Part shown: piece by piece, positions 14,636-24,793 of the stretch
Layout of the letters: every line of letters starts with the position of its first letter
Numbering within the stretch: position 1 is the first letter of the stretch
From: Pseudomonadota bacterium
GTDB lineage: Bacteria > Pseudomonadota > Gammaproteobacteria > Burkholderiales > Ferrovaceae
NCBI GenBank assembly: GCA_021796835.1
Contig: JAKABO010000010.1
Coordinates: forward strand, 1-64,000
Reading direction: 5' to 3'
Length of the DNA stretch: 64,000 bases
Translations under genes and position numbers: made by a program
The notes under the pieces: generated by a model
What the model was told of the DNA's origin: nothing
What the model saw: the letters and a program-made list of their open reading frames with translations, nothing else
The model's database searches: none

Positions 14636-16011
14636 ATGAAGGGGAAGTCATGGGGATGGCCCAGGCAGGCAGGGAAAAAATCATCCGGCCGGGATCCGGT
14701 GGTTCCCCTGCACCGGGCGCGGAGGAACCTGTTCCCTGGGAGGAGGCACAGGAGTGGACAAAGGGGGTTCCGCCGGGCAAGGTCCGTCGCCATTTGCACT
14801 GGTGGGTGGCTGCAGGATTGGGGCTGGCGGTGGTGCTGGGGTTCGGGGTGCAGGCGCTGGTCGGGCGGGTACGGGCAGCCTCGCCCTCGCTCGATGCCCA
14901 GGCGGTGGTTTTGGGGCAGGCTCCGGCAGTCAGTACGCTGCAGCATGAGTTGGTGCGTGAGCAGATGGCCGACCCTGGGCCACCTCCGCCGCTGGTGGAC
15001 GATGCGGGAGATAAAACCCGTCAGGCCGAGCAGGAACGTCAGCATCAGATCGAGTTGGCCCGTGCCCAGCAGGCAGCCCAGATTGCGGCCAGTCCGATTC
15101 TGGCCATTGGGGGACCGGTGGCTCAACCAGTTCCACTTTCAACGCCTGCCCCGGGCAGTACCTCGCCCCCTGCAGAGCCCGGTTCGGGGATGGGCATGCT
15201 GCCAGGGAGTGCATCGGTTCCTCCCACCATCCCTTCCCTGGGGTTGGGCCTGAACGGGGTGGGCGCCTTGCCTGCCCTGACAGGAATGGTGGCTTCGCCC
15301 TGGAACCCGACTCCGGCCGTACCAGGAACGGCATCGCAACCGCCTCCAGCAGCAGTGCGTTCACGCCAGAATACGACCCCTCTCGAACCGGTTCAGCCGG
15401 CCAATCATGCCCTCGTACTGGAGGGTACCGTCATGCCGGCGGTCCTGATCACCCAGATCAACAGTGATCTGCCCGGATTGATCACGGCCCAGATTACGGA
15501 GGATGTCTACGATTCCATCGACGGAACCCTGCTGGCCATTCCCAAGGGCAGTCGACTGATCGGGCAGTTTGCGGCGCGCATCTTGCCGGGACAGGAGCGT
15601 TTGATGGCATCCTTTCATCGCCTCATTCTGCCCAGCGGAGTGAGTTTTCAACTGGAGGATATGGTGGCTTCCGATGCCCAGGGGCAGTCAGGTATGCAGG
15701 ATGAGGTGGATAACCGATTCTGGAAACGTCTGGGTGGGCAGTTCATGACGGCCGGACTGGCTCAGATCATTGCCCAGCCGACGGGAGGCGTGACGGTACT
15801 GGGAGGCATGGGCAACAATCTGACCACGGATGCGGCGGGTCAGATCCTGGTCAATACCGCCAGCATCGGTTTCGCCGGGCAGGCGGCCATCGGTCCGGTG
15901 ATCATCATCAAGAAAGGCTATCCCTTTTCCCTGTTGGTCAACCGCGACATGGACTTTGCTTCCCTGGCCGCTTCTCAGGCAGACCTGTCCGGTGCCCCGC
16001 CTACGCCTTGA
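14632..16011 (+). CDS. Type IV secretion VirB10/TrbI-like protein
   Basis: A 459-residue VirB10/TrbI family protein: cytoplasmic N-terminus, membrane helix near 57-75 ([17 protein letters not shown]), a long Pro/Ala-rich periplasmic linker (about 90-255), and a C-terminal beta-barrel domain with [33 protein letters not shown] and the region ending [17 protein letters not shown]. It energises and gates the channel in complete systems. The 3' end overlaps convergently with aroC by 37 bases. No secretion ATPase follows. Confidence 0.88.
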   Translation: MNEGEVMGMAQAGREKIIRPGSGGSPAPGAEEPVPWEEAQEWTKGVPPGKVRRHLHWWVAAGLGLAVVLGFGVQALVGRVRAASPSLDAQAVVLGQAPAVSTLQHELVREQMADPGPPPPLVDDAGDKTRQAEQERQHQIELARAQQAAQIAASPILAIGGPVAQPVPLSTPAPGSTSPPAEPGSGMGMLPGSASVPPTIPSLGLGLNGVGALPALTGMVASPWNPTPAVPGTASQPPPAAVRSRQNTTPLEPVQPANHALVLEGTVMPAVLITQINSDLPGLITAQITEDVYDSIDGTLLAIPKGSRLIGQFAARILPGQERLMASFHRLILPSGVSFQLEDMVASDAQGQSGMQDEVDNRFWKRLGGQFMTAGLAQIIAQPTGGVTVLGGMGNNLTTDAAGQILVNTASIGFAGQAAIGPVIIIKKGYPFSLLVNRDMDFASLAASQADLSGAPPTP

Positions 16012-17099
16012 TGGATGAAGGGTTTCAATGGCGGTGTGACATCGCCATTCTGGGCGCGCTGACGCAACGCATGATCGATCAATACGAGCGCCATCATGGC
16101 CTCCACGATGGGCGTGGCCCGAATGCCGACACAGGGATCATGGCGTCCGGTGGTTTGAACTTCCACGGCCTGCCCCTGGCGGTCGAGGGAACGACGGGGC
16201 AGGCGAATGCTCGAAGTGGGTTTGATGGCCAGGTGTGCAATGAGGTCCTGTCCCGTGGAGATTCCGCCCAGAATCCCGCCTGCGTGATTGCTCTGGAACC
16301 CATCCGGGGTCATTTCATCCCCGTGTTCCGTGCCTCGCTGGGTCACTACGGCAAACCCGTCGCCAATTTCCACGCCTTTCACGGCATTGATGGACATGAG
16401 GGCATGGGCAATGTCTGCATCCAGACGGTCAAAGACGGGTTCGCCCCACCCCGGGGGCAAACCGCTGGCTACCACGCTCAGGCGCGCCCCTACGGAGTCG
16501 CCCGACTTGCGCAGATCGTCCATGAACGATTCCAGTCGAGGAACGAGATCCGGGTCCGGACAGAAAAACGGGTTTTGGTCAATGGCGGTCCAGTCTTTGA
16601 CCGTGACGGGAATGGGGCCCAGTTGGGACAGGTACCCGCGAATGGTGATGCCATAACGCTGCGCCAGCCACTTCCGGGCAACGGCGCCCGCAGCCACACG
16701 TGCCGCCGTTTCCCGTGCGGAGGAACGTCCTCCACCGCGATGATCACGCAACCCGTATTTCTGCAGATAGGTGTAATCGGCGTGACCCGGCCGGAACTGC
16801 TGGGCGATTTTGTCATAATCACGGCTGCGCTGGTCTTCGTTATGAATGACGAGGGCGATGGGCGTGCCCGTGGTGACCCCTTCGAAGACTCCAGACAGGA
16901 TCTGCACCTGATCCGATTCGCGACGTTGGGTGACATGCCGGGAGGTGCCAGGTTTGCGTCGGTCCAGGTCGGGTTGGATGTCGGCTTCGCAGAGTGGCAG
17001 TCCGGGTGGACAGCCATCGATCACGGCGCCCAGTGCGGGGCCATGGCTTTCCCCGAAGGTCGTGACACAAAACATTCGCCCCCATGTATTACCGGCCAT
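15975..17099 (-). CDS. aroC: Chorismate synthase
   Basis: A 374-residue AroC that converts 5-enolpyruvylshikimate-3-phosphate to chorismate using reduced FMN. Signatures: [18 protein letters not shown] near the N-terminus, [29 protein letters not shown], and the C-terminal GGISTGQDL and [11 protein letters not shown]. Start ATG 17099 (MAGNTWG) is chosen over 17114 by family length. The C-terminus extends a little past the conserved end into VirB10-like coding sequence on the other strand. Confidence 0.97.
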   Translation of the reverse strand: MAGNTWGRMFCVTTFGESHGPALGAVIDGCPPGLPLCEADIQPDLDRRKPGTSRHVTQRRESDQVQILSGVFEGVTTGTPIALVIHNEDQRSRDYDKIAQQFRPGHADYTYLQKYGLRDHRGGGRSSARETAARVAAGAVARKWLAQRYGITIRGYLSQLGPIPVTVKDWTAIDQNPFFCPDPDLVPRLESFMDDLRKSGDSVGARLSVVASGLPPGWGEPVFDRLDADIAHALMSINAVKGVEIGDGFAVVTQRGTEHGDEMTPDGFQSNHAGGILGGISTGQDLIAHLAIKPTSSIRLPRRSLDRQGQAVEVQTTGRHDPCVGIRATPIVEAMMALVLIDHALRQRAQNGDVTPPLKPFIHQGVGGAPDRSA

Positions 17100-17174
17100 A
17101 CTCGTTCCCAGCACAAAGATCGAATCTTAGCATGGAGTGTCGTGACGTCTCTGAAATCCGCAGGATCTCCCGAT

Positions 17175-18203
17175 TCATGGGGATTCCGAACCTTGTGGTT
17201 TGGCAGTCGACTTCCCTTGATCCGGGCGTATCACGCCGTATTGGGAGAAATGCAACTGGTAGTGGGCTGGGTCCGGCAAGGTGATTCGCACCCGCCCCCC
17301 CACCGGCAGGGTGAGTTTGTCGCGCACATGACCAAATGGCAGGTTCTGCAACAAGGGGATGGGGAGCAGGTGTTGCAGATAATCCACCACTTGCTCCAGG
17401 GCATAAGGTGCTGCAGAGGCATGAGTAGGTTCGCAGCGGTTGAACTGGCCCCACAGGATGGCGCGTACCGAGTTGAACACGCCTGCATGGTACAACTGCA
17501 TCAGACAGCGCTCGATGATGTAGGGCTCTTCATTCACTTCTTCGAGGAACAGGATGCCTTCCTCCACTTTGGGCAGATAGGGCGTTCCCACCAAATGAGC
17601 CACCAGAGACAGGTTACCTCCCCAAAGGATTCCTTCCAGCCCGTTGCCGATCTGGCGACGCAGGCGCATTCCGGCCTCCCCTTCGTGAACGGTGAAAGGC
17701 AGGCGAATGAGGGGGGACGAGTGGGTTTCGTTTTGCAGCAGAGGCAAGAAATGGTCCTGGTGCAATGCACTTCGGTGTGGATGCCCGAAATCGGGAGCGG
17801 CCATGGGGCCTGCAAAGGAGACCAGTCCCGTCCGCGCCAGTATGGCCAGGTGGAGTGCTGTGACATCACTGAAGCCGATGATGGGCTTGCGGGCGGCGGC
17901 AATGGCCTCATAGTCCAGATGCGGCAGGAGGCGGGTCAAACCGTAGCCCCCCCGGGCTGCCATGATGGCATTCACCCTGGGATCGTGGATCAATTCATGA
18001 AAGTCTTCCAGTCGTTCGGTATCGGTCCCGGCAAAATATTCGTGCCGGTTGCGAATATGGGTTCCTTCGCGCACATCCCACCCGTGTTCCGAGAAATACA
18101 GAATGGCCATTTCCAGGGCTCCGGGCTCGGTCAGGAAGCCGGAAGGCGCACATAGACCCAGGCAAGGGTTGGCTGGGAGCAGATAGGGTAAACGTGTGTT
18201 CAT
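17175..18203 (-). CDS. ldcA: Murein LD-carboxypeptidase (peptidase S66)
   Basis: A 342-residue cytoplasmic S66 peptidase, which removes the terminal D-alanine from muropeptide tetrapeptides during cell wall recycling. MAARGGYGLTRLLPHLDY and IGFSDVTALHLAI contain the nucleophilic serine region; a later LWGGNLSLVAHLVGTPYLP, LFLEEVNEEPY (catalytic Glu area) and the LPFGHVRDKLTLPVG histidine region complete the Ser-Glu-His set. ATG 18203 is preferred; the 24 codons upstream lack family resemblance. It diverges from leuC. Confidence 0.92.
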   Translation of the reverse strand: MNTRLPYLLPANPCLGLCAPSGFLTEPGALEMAILYFSEHGWDVREGTHIRNRHEYFAGTDTERLEDFHELIHDPRVNAIMAARGGYGLTRLLPHLDYEAIAAARKPIIGFSDVTALHLAILARTGLVSFAGPMAAPDFGHPHRSALHQDHFLPLLQNETHSSPLIRLPFTVHEGEAGMRLRRQIGNGLEGILWGGNLSLVAHLVGTPYLPKVEEGILFLEEVNEEPYIIERCLMQLYHAGVFNSVRAILWGQFNRCEPTHASAAPYALEQVVDYLQHLLPIPLLQNLPFGHVRDKLTLPVGGRVRITLPDPAHYQLHFSQYGVIRPDQGKSTAKPQGSESP

Positions 18204-18353
18204 GGTGCAAATATAACGTGAAATTCGTTGGTCGTCATTGAGGTGCCTGGATGGGTCTTTTCTGGTTGCTCCCACGGGAGTGAAAAAATGCCTCGGGTTT
18301 TCTGACGGCCGGTCGTTGTGTCATAATGATCCGTTCAGTGGAGGATCCTGGTG

Positions 18354-19757
18354 ATGACGGCTCAAACCCTTTATGACAAGTTATGGCAGGCTCATGTGGT
18401 GCGTGAAGAAGGGGATGGCACGACCTTGTTGTACATCGACCGCCATCTGGTTCATGAGGTGACCAGTCCACAGGCCTTCGAGGGACTGACGCTGGCGAAA
18501 CGTCCCTTATGGCGGAGGCAGAGTATCGTGGCCACTGCGGATCATAATACGCCGACTGTCACTCAGACAGAAATTCACGATCCCGTTTCGCGTCTCCAGG
18601 TGGACACCCTGAGCCAGAATTGTCACTCCTTCGGGGTGACGTTGTATCCCATGGGCGATCGGCGTCAGGGCATCGTTCACGTCATGGGGCCGGAGCAGGG
18701 GGCGACCTTGCCAGGCATGACCGTGGTTTGTGGAGATTCCCATACCAGCACCCATGGGGCTTTTGCAGCCCTGGCTTTTGGTATCGGCACTTCCGAAGTG
18801 GAACATGTCATGGCCACCCAGACTCTGGTGGCACGCCGTTCCAGGACCCTGCGCGTCACCGTGGACGGGACGCTGCCGGAAGGCGTGACAGCCAAAGATG
18901 TGGCGCTTTACATCATTGGGCAGATTGGGACCGCCGGAGGCACGGGATATGCCATCGAGTTCGCGGGGGAGGTCGTCCGGGGGTTCAGCATGGAAGGGCG
19001 CATGACCCTGTGCAATATGGCCATCGAGGCGGGGGCTCGAGCGGGTTTGATCGGTGCCGATGAGGTTACCTTCTCCTATCTGAAGGGGCGTCCCCACGCG
19101 CCTTCAGATGCCCAATGGGATCAGGCCGTTTCTTACTGGCGCACCCTGCACAGTGACGAGGAGGCGGTATTCGACAAGGAAATCACTTTGTCGGCGCAAC
19201 ACATCGAGCCGCTGGTGACCTGGGGAACTTCGCCGGAAATGGTGGTGAGCGTGACAGGGCAGGTGCCCGATCCCCGTCTTGAAAAAGATCCAGTGCGTCG
19301 CCAGGGCATGGAACGAGCCCTGGGTTACATGGGGCTGACCGCCAATACGCCGATGGTTCGAATTTCTCTGGACAAGATCTTCATCGGCTCCTGTACCAAT
19401 TCCCGCATCGAGGATCTGCGCGCAGCGGCTGCTGTGGTGAAGGGGCGACATGTGGCGTCCAACATCAAACTGGCCATGGTGGTTCCCGGTTCCGGACTGG
19501 TCAAGGCTCAGGCTGAGGCCGAGGGGTTGGATCGGATATTTCTCGAGGCCGGTTTTGAATGGCGCCATCCCGGCTGTTCCATGTGTCTGGGAATGAATGA
19601 GGACCGCCTCAGTCCGGGGGAACGTTGTGCCTCTACCTCCAACCGCAACTTTGAAGGACGTCAGGGCACGGGCGGGCGTACCCATCTGGTCAGCCCGCAG
19701 ATGGCTGCTGCTGCAGCCATTGCGGGACATTTTGTCGATATCCGGGAGAACTTCTGA
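18354..19757 (+). CDS. leuC: 3-isopropylmalate dehydratase large subunit
   Basis: A 467-residue aconitase-family protein. With LeuD it isomerises 2- to 3-isopropylmalate in leucine synthesis. Start [16 protein letters not shown] with GAGGATC upstream; GTG 18351 is an alternative. Ligands of the [4Fe-4S] cluster are in [17 protein letters not shown] and in [15 protein letters not shown]. The stop overlaps the leuD start (TGATG). leuB, often next, is absent. Confidence 0.98.
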   Translation: MTAQTLYDKLWQAHVVREEGDGTTLLYIDRHLVHEVTSPQAFEGLTLAKRPLWRRQSIVATADHNTPTVTQTEIHDPVSRLQVDTLSQNCHSFGVTLYPMGDRRQGIVHVMGPEQGATLPGMTVVCGDSHTSTHGAFAALAFGIGTSEVEHVMATQTLVARRSRTLRVTVDGTLPEGVTAKDVALYIIGQIGTAGGTGYAIEFAGEVVRGFSMEGRMTLCNMAIEAGARAGLIGADEVTFSYLKGRPHAPSDAQWDQAVSYWRTLHSDEEAVFDKEITLSAQHIEPLVTWGTSPEMVVSVTGQVPDPRLEKDPVRRQGMERALGYMGLTANTPMVRISLDKIFIGSCTNSRIEDLRAAAAVVKGRHVASNIKLAMVVPGSGLVKAQAEAEGLDRIFLEAGFEWRHPGCSMCLGMNEDRLSPGERCASTSNRNFEGRQGTGGRTHLVSPQMAAAAAIAGHFVDIRENF

Positions 19758-20395
19758 TGCGTGCTTTCACCTTGCTGAACGGCCTCGTGGTACCCCTCGA
19801 TCGGGCCAATGTGGATACCGATGCCCTTATTCCCAAGCAATTTCTCAAATCCATTCATCGTGCCGGCTTTGGTCCCAACCTGTTCGATGCCTGGCGTTAT
19901 CTGGACGAGGGTCAGCCCGGGCAGGACAATCGTTTGCGTCCCCTGAATCCCGACTTCGTGCTCAACCAACCGCGCTATCAGGGGGGGCAGATCCTCCTGG
20001 CACGGGAGAACTTTGGCTGTGGTTCGAGTCGCGAACATGCGCCCTGGGCATTGGATGACTATGGGTTTCGGGTGATCATCGCCCCCAGTTTTGCCGATAT
20101 TTTCTTTAATAATTGCTTTAAGAATGGGTTGCTTCCGATTGTTCAAAAAGAAGAAACAGTTGACTTGCTGTTCAAGGAAGTGGCAGCGACTGAAGGCTAT
20201 CGACTGCAGGTGGATTTGGCTGAGCAGACCTTGACGACCCCGGACGGCAAGGTTTTTGAGTTCACTGTGGACGGGTTTCGTAAAGACTGCTTGTTGCGAG
20301 GGTTGGATGAAATCGGGTTGACCTTGCAACATGCCGATGAGATTCGTGCCTACGAAAAACATCGGGTCCAGCAGGAACCCTGGATTTTTTCCTGA
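19757..20395 (+). CDS. leuD: 3-isopropylmalate dehydratase small subunit
   Basis: A 212-residue small subunit of isopropylmalate isomerase. Conserved [22 protein letters not shown] and [19 protein letters not shown] identify it. It is translationally coupled to leuC. No leuB or asd follows; the next gene, after a new promoter, is an efflux pump. Confidence 0.98.
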   Translation: MRAFTLLNGLVVPLDRANVDTDALIPKQFLKSIHRAGFGPNLFDAWRYLDEGQPGQDNRLRPLNPDFVLNQPRYQGGQILLARENFGCGSSREHAPWALDDYGFRVIIAPSFADIFFNNCFKNGLLPIVQKEETVDLLFKEVAATEGYRLQVDLAEQTLTTPDGKVFEFTVDGFRKDCLLRGLDEIGLTLQHADEIRAYEKHRVQQEPWIFS

Positions 20396-20452
20396 GGAAA
20401 AACGTCAGTCATTTGCGGATCGATTCGCTGCAAGAAAATCGGTCTGGGCGCC

Positions 20453-20481
20453 TTGACGATTGATTATCGATAATCCATAAT
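20453..20481 (+). promoter_or_regulatory. Promoter with a 14-bp perfect palindrome for the RND efflux operon
   Basis: TTGACG (20453-20458), a 17-base spacer and CATAAT (20476-20481). The spacer contains GATTATCGATAATC (20462-20475), a perfect palindrome ideally placed for a repressor. The GntR-type gene that ends the operon (26250-26885) is the obvious candidate binder. The initiator ATG is 30 bp downstream. Confidence 0.7.
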
Positions 20482-20510
20482 CTGACCTTTCGGTTTCAGG
20501 TCTTCCTGCC

Positions 20511-23500
20511 ATGTGGATCGTTCGTCTCGCCTTGCAGCGCCCCCATACCTTTTTGGTGATGGCGCTGCTGATCGTGCTGCTGGGAGCATTCAGCATTCGT
20601 CGCACGCCGACGGATATCCTGCCCAATATCAACATTCCCGTGGTGTCGGTGGTATGGAATTATTCGGGCATGCCTCCCCAGGATATGGCCGACCATATTA
20701 CGTCGTTTACCGAGCGGGTGGCCACCACCACGGTCAACGACATCGAGCATATCGAGTCACAGTCGCTGAACGGGATCGCGGTGGTGAAGTATTTCTTTCA
20801 ACCTCGGGTCAACGAGGACCTGGCCGTCGCGCAGATCACCGCCATTTCCCAGACTCTTTTGCGTCAGATGCCGCCGGGCATGACACCCCCCTTTATCCTG
20901 GCTTATAACGCGTCCAGTGTTCCGGTCATCCAGTTGGCCCTGGACAGTTCGCGCCTGACGGAAGGCCAGTTGTTCGATTTCGGGAATAATTTCATTCGTA
21001 CCCAGTTGGCGACCGTGGCTGGCGCTTCCCTTCCCTATCCCTATGGCGGGCAGATGCGTCAGGTGCAGGTGGATCTGGAACCGGCAGCGTTGAGGACTTA
21101 TGGTTTGTCGGCCAATGACGTGACGCGCGCTCTGGCCACCCAAAACCTGATCGTTCCGGCCGGAACGGAAAAAATTGCCCATTGGGAATATGTGGTGAAG
21201 TTGAACGCCAGTTTCCCCGATATCGATCAGTTGAACGGCATTCCCCTGCGTACACCTTCCGGGGCTCTGATCCATATTCGGGACGTGGCCCACGTTTACG
21301 ACGGGGCGCTTCCGCAGACCAATGTGGTGCGTGTGGATGGGCACCGGGCCGTGCTGATGAGCGTGCTCAAGACCGGGTCGGCATCCACCCTGACGATCAT
21401 CGACAGCATCAAGGGCCTCATGCCACAGGTGCGGGCGGACATGCCGCCGGGAATGCACATCCATACCACGGGCGATCAGTCCCTGTTTGTGACGGCGGCG
21501 ATCAATGGGGTGGTGCGAGAAGGGTTGATTGCAGCGACGTTGACGGGACTCATGATCTTGCTTTTTTTGGGGTCGTGGCGCAGTACTTTGATCATCACCG
21601 TTTCCATTCCCCTTTCCGTGCTGGTGTCCCTGATCGTGCTGTCCTGGCTGGGGGAGACCATCAATATCATGACCCTGGGCGGTTTGGCTCTGGCCGTGGG
21701 GATTTTGGTCGATGACGCCACGGTGGCCATTGAAAATATCAACTGGCACCTGGAGCAGGGCAAGGATACGGAAACGGCCATTCTGGATGGCGCACGCCAG
21801 ATCGCGATGCCCTCCCTGGTGTCCACCCTGGCTATTTGTATCGTCTTCATTCCCATGTTCCTGCTTACGGGGGTCGCTCATTACCTTTTCGTGCCTTTGG
21901 CCGAAGCGGTCGTGTTTGCCATGTTGGCCTCCTGGATACTGTCCCGGACTCTGGTCCCCACCCTGGCGAAATACTGGTTGCACCAGGAACATGGGGAGCC
22001 TGCACGCCATCTGGGCGCTGCCATCCATCAACGTTTCGAGGCAGGGTTCAACCGTTTGCGGACGGCTTATCATGTCCGTCTGGAAGGCGTATTGCGCACC
22101 CGTCCCCGTCGCTTCATTGCGATTTTCTATGGAGCGATAGGGTTGTCGTTCCTGCTGTATCCATGGATTGGGGAGAATTTTTTCCCGGAAGTGGATGCGG
22201 GACAGATCAAGTTACACCTGCGTGCGCCCAGCGGTACGCGCATCGAGGATACGACGGCCTTATGTGATCTGGTGGAACAGGACATCCGTCGCCATGTGGG
22301 AAAGCAATTGGACACCCAGGTGGACGTGGTGGGGTTGCCTTACAGCGGGATCAATCTGTCCTACAGTACATCCGCGCCCATCGGACCGGGGGATGCGGAT
22401 ATTTTCATCACGTTGGGCAAGGGGCATGCGCCCACCCCGGAAGTGGTGTATGGTCTGAGAAAGATACTGCACAAGGATTTCCCGACCATTTCCTTTGCTT
22501 TCCTGCCCGCAGACATCGTCAGCCAGATCCTGAATTTTGGCTTGCCTGCGCCTTTGGATGTGCAAATTTCGGGGATTCGTCTGGCAGAGAACCGGGCTTT
22601 TGCCAATCGGTTGCTGGCCCAGTTGAAGGGGATACCGGGGGCCGTGGACCTGCGCATCCAGCAGCCCTTCGACTATCCCCAGGTGGAAGTCGAGGTGAAT
22701 CGCGACCTGGCCCAGACCTTGGGGTACACGGAGCAGGATGTGGCCAGTAATCTCATGACTTCCCTGTCCGGAAGTTTTCAGACGGCCCCCAGTTTCTGGA
22801 CCAACCCAAAAAACGGCGTACAGTACAATGTGTCGGCACAGATGCCGCAATACCGCCTGCAGTCGGTGGGGGATTTGGGCCAGCTGCCCATTACCGTGGC
22901 CTCGCCCATGGTGCCTCCTCAGATCCTGGCCAACCTGGCCACCTTCCGTCACGGCGTGGGGCCCGCAGTGGTCAGCCACTACAATGTGAAACCGGCCATC
23001 GATATTTTTGGGGCGGTTCAGGGTACCGATTTGGGTACGGTGGCGAAACGGATTCAGGAAATCATTCATGCGAACCAGAAGTATCTGCCCAAGGGGACGC
23101 AGGTGATCGTGCGTGGACAGGTACAAACCATGCGTGACTCCTTTTCCAGTCTGGAGTGGGGGCTTTTGAGCGCGATTGTGCTGGTGTATTTGCTCATTGT
23201 GGTGAACTTCCAGTCGTGGATCGATCCCCTCATCATCATTGGCGCCTTGCCCACGGCCCTAGCCGGAATCGTCTGGATGCTGTTTCTTACCCACACGACC
23301 TTGTCGGTCCCGGCGTTGACGGGCGCCGTGATGTGCATGGGGGTCGGAGCGGCCAACAGTATCCTGGTGATCAGTTTTGCCCGCGAGCGGGTAGCGGAGG
23401 GACTGTCGGCGCTCGAGGCAGCGCTCGAAGCAGGCAGTACCCGCTTGCGTCCGGTGCTGATGACGGCTCTGGCCATGGTCATTGGCATGCTGCCCATGGC

Positions 23501-23657
23501 TCTGGGGCTGGGGGAGGGTGGAGAGCAGAATGCGCCCCTGGGTCGTGCCGTCATCGGAGGTTTGTTGTTTGCCACCGTGGCGACCCTGTTTCTCGTACCC
23601 GTATTGTTCAGTTTGATTCGTTCCCGACGCTCGGTTTCCTCAAGGACTATGTCATGA
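20511..23657 (+). CDS. RND efflux pump, inner-membrane transporter (AcrB/HAE1 family)
   Basis: A 1048-residue proton-driven RND transporter with 12 predicted membrane helices and two large periplasmic loops. It has an N-terminal helix (PHTFLVMALLIVLLGAFSI), a TM4 proton-relay pair D401-D402 (GILVDDATVAIEN), and a second-half VPALTGAVMCMGVGAANSI. The family exports hydrophobic compounds; sequence does not resolve the substrate. The sub-type (SIRRTPTDILPNINIPVVSVVWNYSGM) resembles pumps usually listed as multidrug or acriflavine-type. The stop overlaps the adaptor gene. Order is pump-adaptor-OMF, the reverse of acrAB. Confidence 0.95.
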   Translation: MWIVRLALQRPHTFLVMALLIVLLGAFSIRRTPTDILPNINIPVVSVVWNYSGMPPQDMADHITSFTERVATTTVNDIEHIESQSLNGIAVVKYFFQPRVNEDLAVAQITAISQTLLRQMPPGMTPPFILAYNASSVPVIQLALDSSRLTEGQLFDFGNNFIRTQLATVAGASLPYPYGGQMRQVQVDLEPAALRTYGLSANDVTRALATQNLIVPAGTEKIAHWEYVVKLNASFPDIDQLNGIPLRTPSGALIHIRDVAHVYDGALPQTNVVRVDGHRAVLMSVLKTGSASTLTIIDSIKGLMPQVRADMPPGMHIHTTGDQSLFVTAAINGVVREGLIAATLTGLMILLFLGSWRSTLIITVSIPLSVLVSLIVLSWLGETINIMTLGGLALAVGILVDDATVAIENINWHLEQGKDTETAILDGARQIAMPSLVSTLAICIVFIPMFLLTGVAHYLFVPLAEAVVFAMLASWILSRTLVPTLAKYWLHQEHGEPARHLGAAIHQRFEAGFNRLRTAYHVRLEGVLRTRPRRFIAIFYGAIGLSFLLYPWIGENFFPEVDAGQIKLHLRAPSGTRIEDTTALCDLVEQDIRRHVGKQLDTQVDVVGLPYSGINLSYSTSAPIGPGDADIFITLGKGHAPTPEVVYGLRKILHKDFPTISFAFLPADIVSQILNFGLPAPLDVQISGIRLAENRAFANRLLAQLKGIPGAVDLRIQQPFDYPQVEVEVNRDLAQTLGYTEQDVASNLMTSLSGSFQTAPSFWTNPKNGVQYNVSAQMPQYRLQSVGDLGQLPITVASPMVPPQILANLATFRHGVGPAVVSHYNVKPAIDIFGAVQGTDLGTVAKRIQEIIHANQKYLPKGTQVIVRGQVQTMRDSFSSLEWGLLSAIVLVYLLIVVNFQSWIDPLIIIGALPTALAGIVWMLFLTHTTLSVPALTGAVMCMGVGAANSILVISFARERVAEGLSALEAALEAGSTRLRPVLMTALAMVIGMLPMALGLGEGGEQNAPLGRAVIGGLLFATVATLFLVPVLFSLIRSRRSVSSRTMS

Positions 23658-24793
23658 TTTCCTCTCGTTTCTTCGGTGGGTTGATTTTTCTGGCGGCACT
23701 GGGGGTTGCGGCCTGGGGTATCACGAGCCGTCTGCATGCTCAGAATGCCCTGGCCCAGAATTCGGTGGCAGATGCTCAGTGGCAGGTGGAGGTGACCCAT
23801 GCCCTGCCGGAAAGCCATGTGCCCGATCTGATTCTTCCCGGGCAGTTGCAGGCCTGGACGGAAACCCCGATTTATGCCCATACCTCGGGGTATCTCAAAC
23901 ACTGGGCAGTGGACATCGGGCAGAAGGTCAGGGCCGGACAAGAAATCGCCGAGATCAGCACTCCGGACATCGATGCACAGGAGGCACAGGCCGAGGCCGA
24001 GATGCGGACGGCGGAGGCCAATGAGGAACTGGCGCGTGTGACGGCGCAACGGTACGCGGCCCTTCTGCCAACCAAAACCGTATCGCCCCAGGATGCAGAC
24101 AATAAACGTCTGGATGCGGAAGCCAGGAAGACGGCGCTGGATGCGGCACGAGCCAACCTGGAACGGCTGCATGCGCTGGACCGCTTTCGGAAGATCGTCG
24201 CTCCGGTGGACGGGATCATCACGGCACGTAATGTGGATGTGGGAACCATGATCGATAGCGGGTCGGCCAATGGAAAGGCGACAGAACTGTTTCATCTGGC
24301 GGATACCCGGCGTCTGCGAGCCTACATCCCGGTTCCCGAAGACGAGGTTTCCTCTCTTCCGGCAGGTGGAGTGGTCCGTATCGAGGCGCGTGCTTTTCCG
24401 GGGCGCACCTGGAGCGCTCAACTGGTTCGCCATGCCCAGGCCATCGATCCCGTCAATCACACGGAGTTGGTGGAACTGAACCTGGAGGGCGGAATGTTGT
24501 TGCCGGGCAGTTACATCGAAGTTCATTTTCCTCGCCACGCAGCGCAGCAATCGGTAACCTTGCCAGCCAATACTCTGGTATTTCGTGCCAGTGGGACCTC
24601 TGTTGCCGTGGTGAACGAACACCAGGTGGTCTCCCTGAAACCCGTGATTGTGGGACGGGATCTGGGTGAGCGCATCGAAATTCTGTCAGGGATCAGTCCG
24701 TCGGATCGGGTTGTGGTGAGTCCTCCCGATTCGCTGGCCGAGGGCGTGACCGTTATCGTTCATGAAACTGGTGCACTCAGGAAAGCGCCATGA
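23654..24793 (+). CDS. RND efflux periplasmic adaptor (membrane fusion protein)
   Basis: A 379-residue HlyD/AcrA-type adaptor. An N-terminal membrane anchor (GGLIFLAALGVAAWGI) precedes the lipoyl half-motif LPGQLQAWTETPIYAHTSGY, a helical hairpin (about 100-170), the second lipoyl half (IVAPVDGIITARNVDVGTMI) and a beta-barrel domain. It bridges the pump and the outer-membrane channel. Start and stop both overlap neighbours (ATGA). Confidence 0.94.
   Translation: MISSRFFGGLIFLAALGVAAWGITSRLHAQNALAQNSVADAQWQVEVTHALPESHVPDLILPGQLQAWTETPIYAHTSGYLKHWAVDIGQKVRAGQEIAEISTPDIDAQEAQAEAEMRTAEANEELARVTAQRYAALLPTKTVSPQDADNKRLDAEARKTALDAARANLERLHALDRFRKIVAPVDGIITARNVDVGTMIDSGSANGKATELFHLADTRRLRAYIPVPEDEVSSLPAGGVVRIEARAFPGRTWSAQLVRHAQAIDPVNHTELVELNLEGGMLLPGSYIEVHFPRHAAQQSVTLPANTLVFRASGTSVAVVNEHQVVSLKPVIVGRDLGERIEILSGISPSDRVVVSPPDSLAEGVTVIVHETGALRKAP

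Noticed and set aside
16008-18155. Open frame of 715 codons on the plus strand
   Set aside because: It is fully antisense to aroC and ldcA, both of which match known families; no domain or ribosome site supports it.
20757-22073. Open frame of 438 codons on the minus strand, His/Gln-rich
   Set aside because: Antisense to the RND transporter; the low-complexity composition is typical of shadow frames.
23066-24622. Open frame of 518 codons on the minus strand
   Set aside because: Antisense to the RND pump and adaptor genes; no recognisable protein motif.
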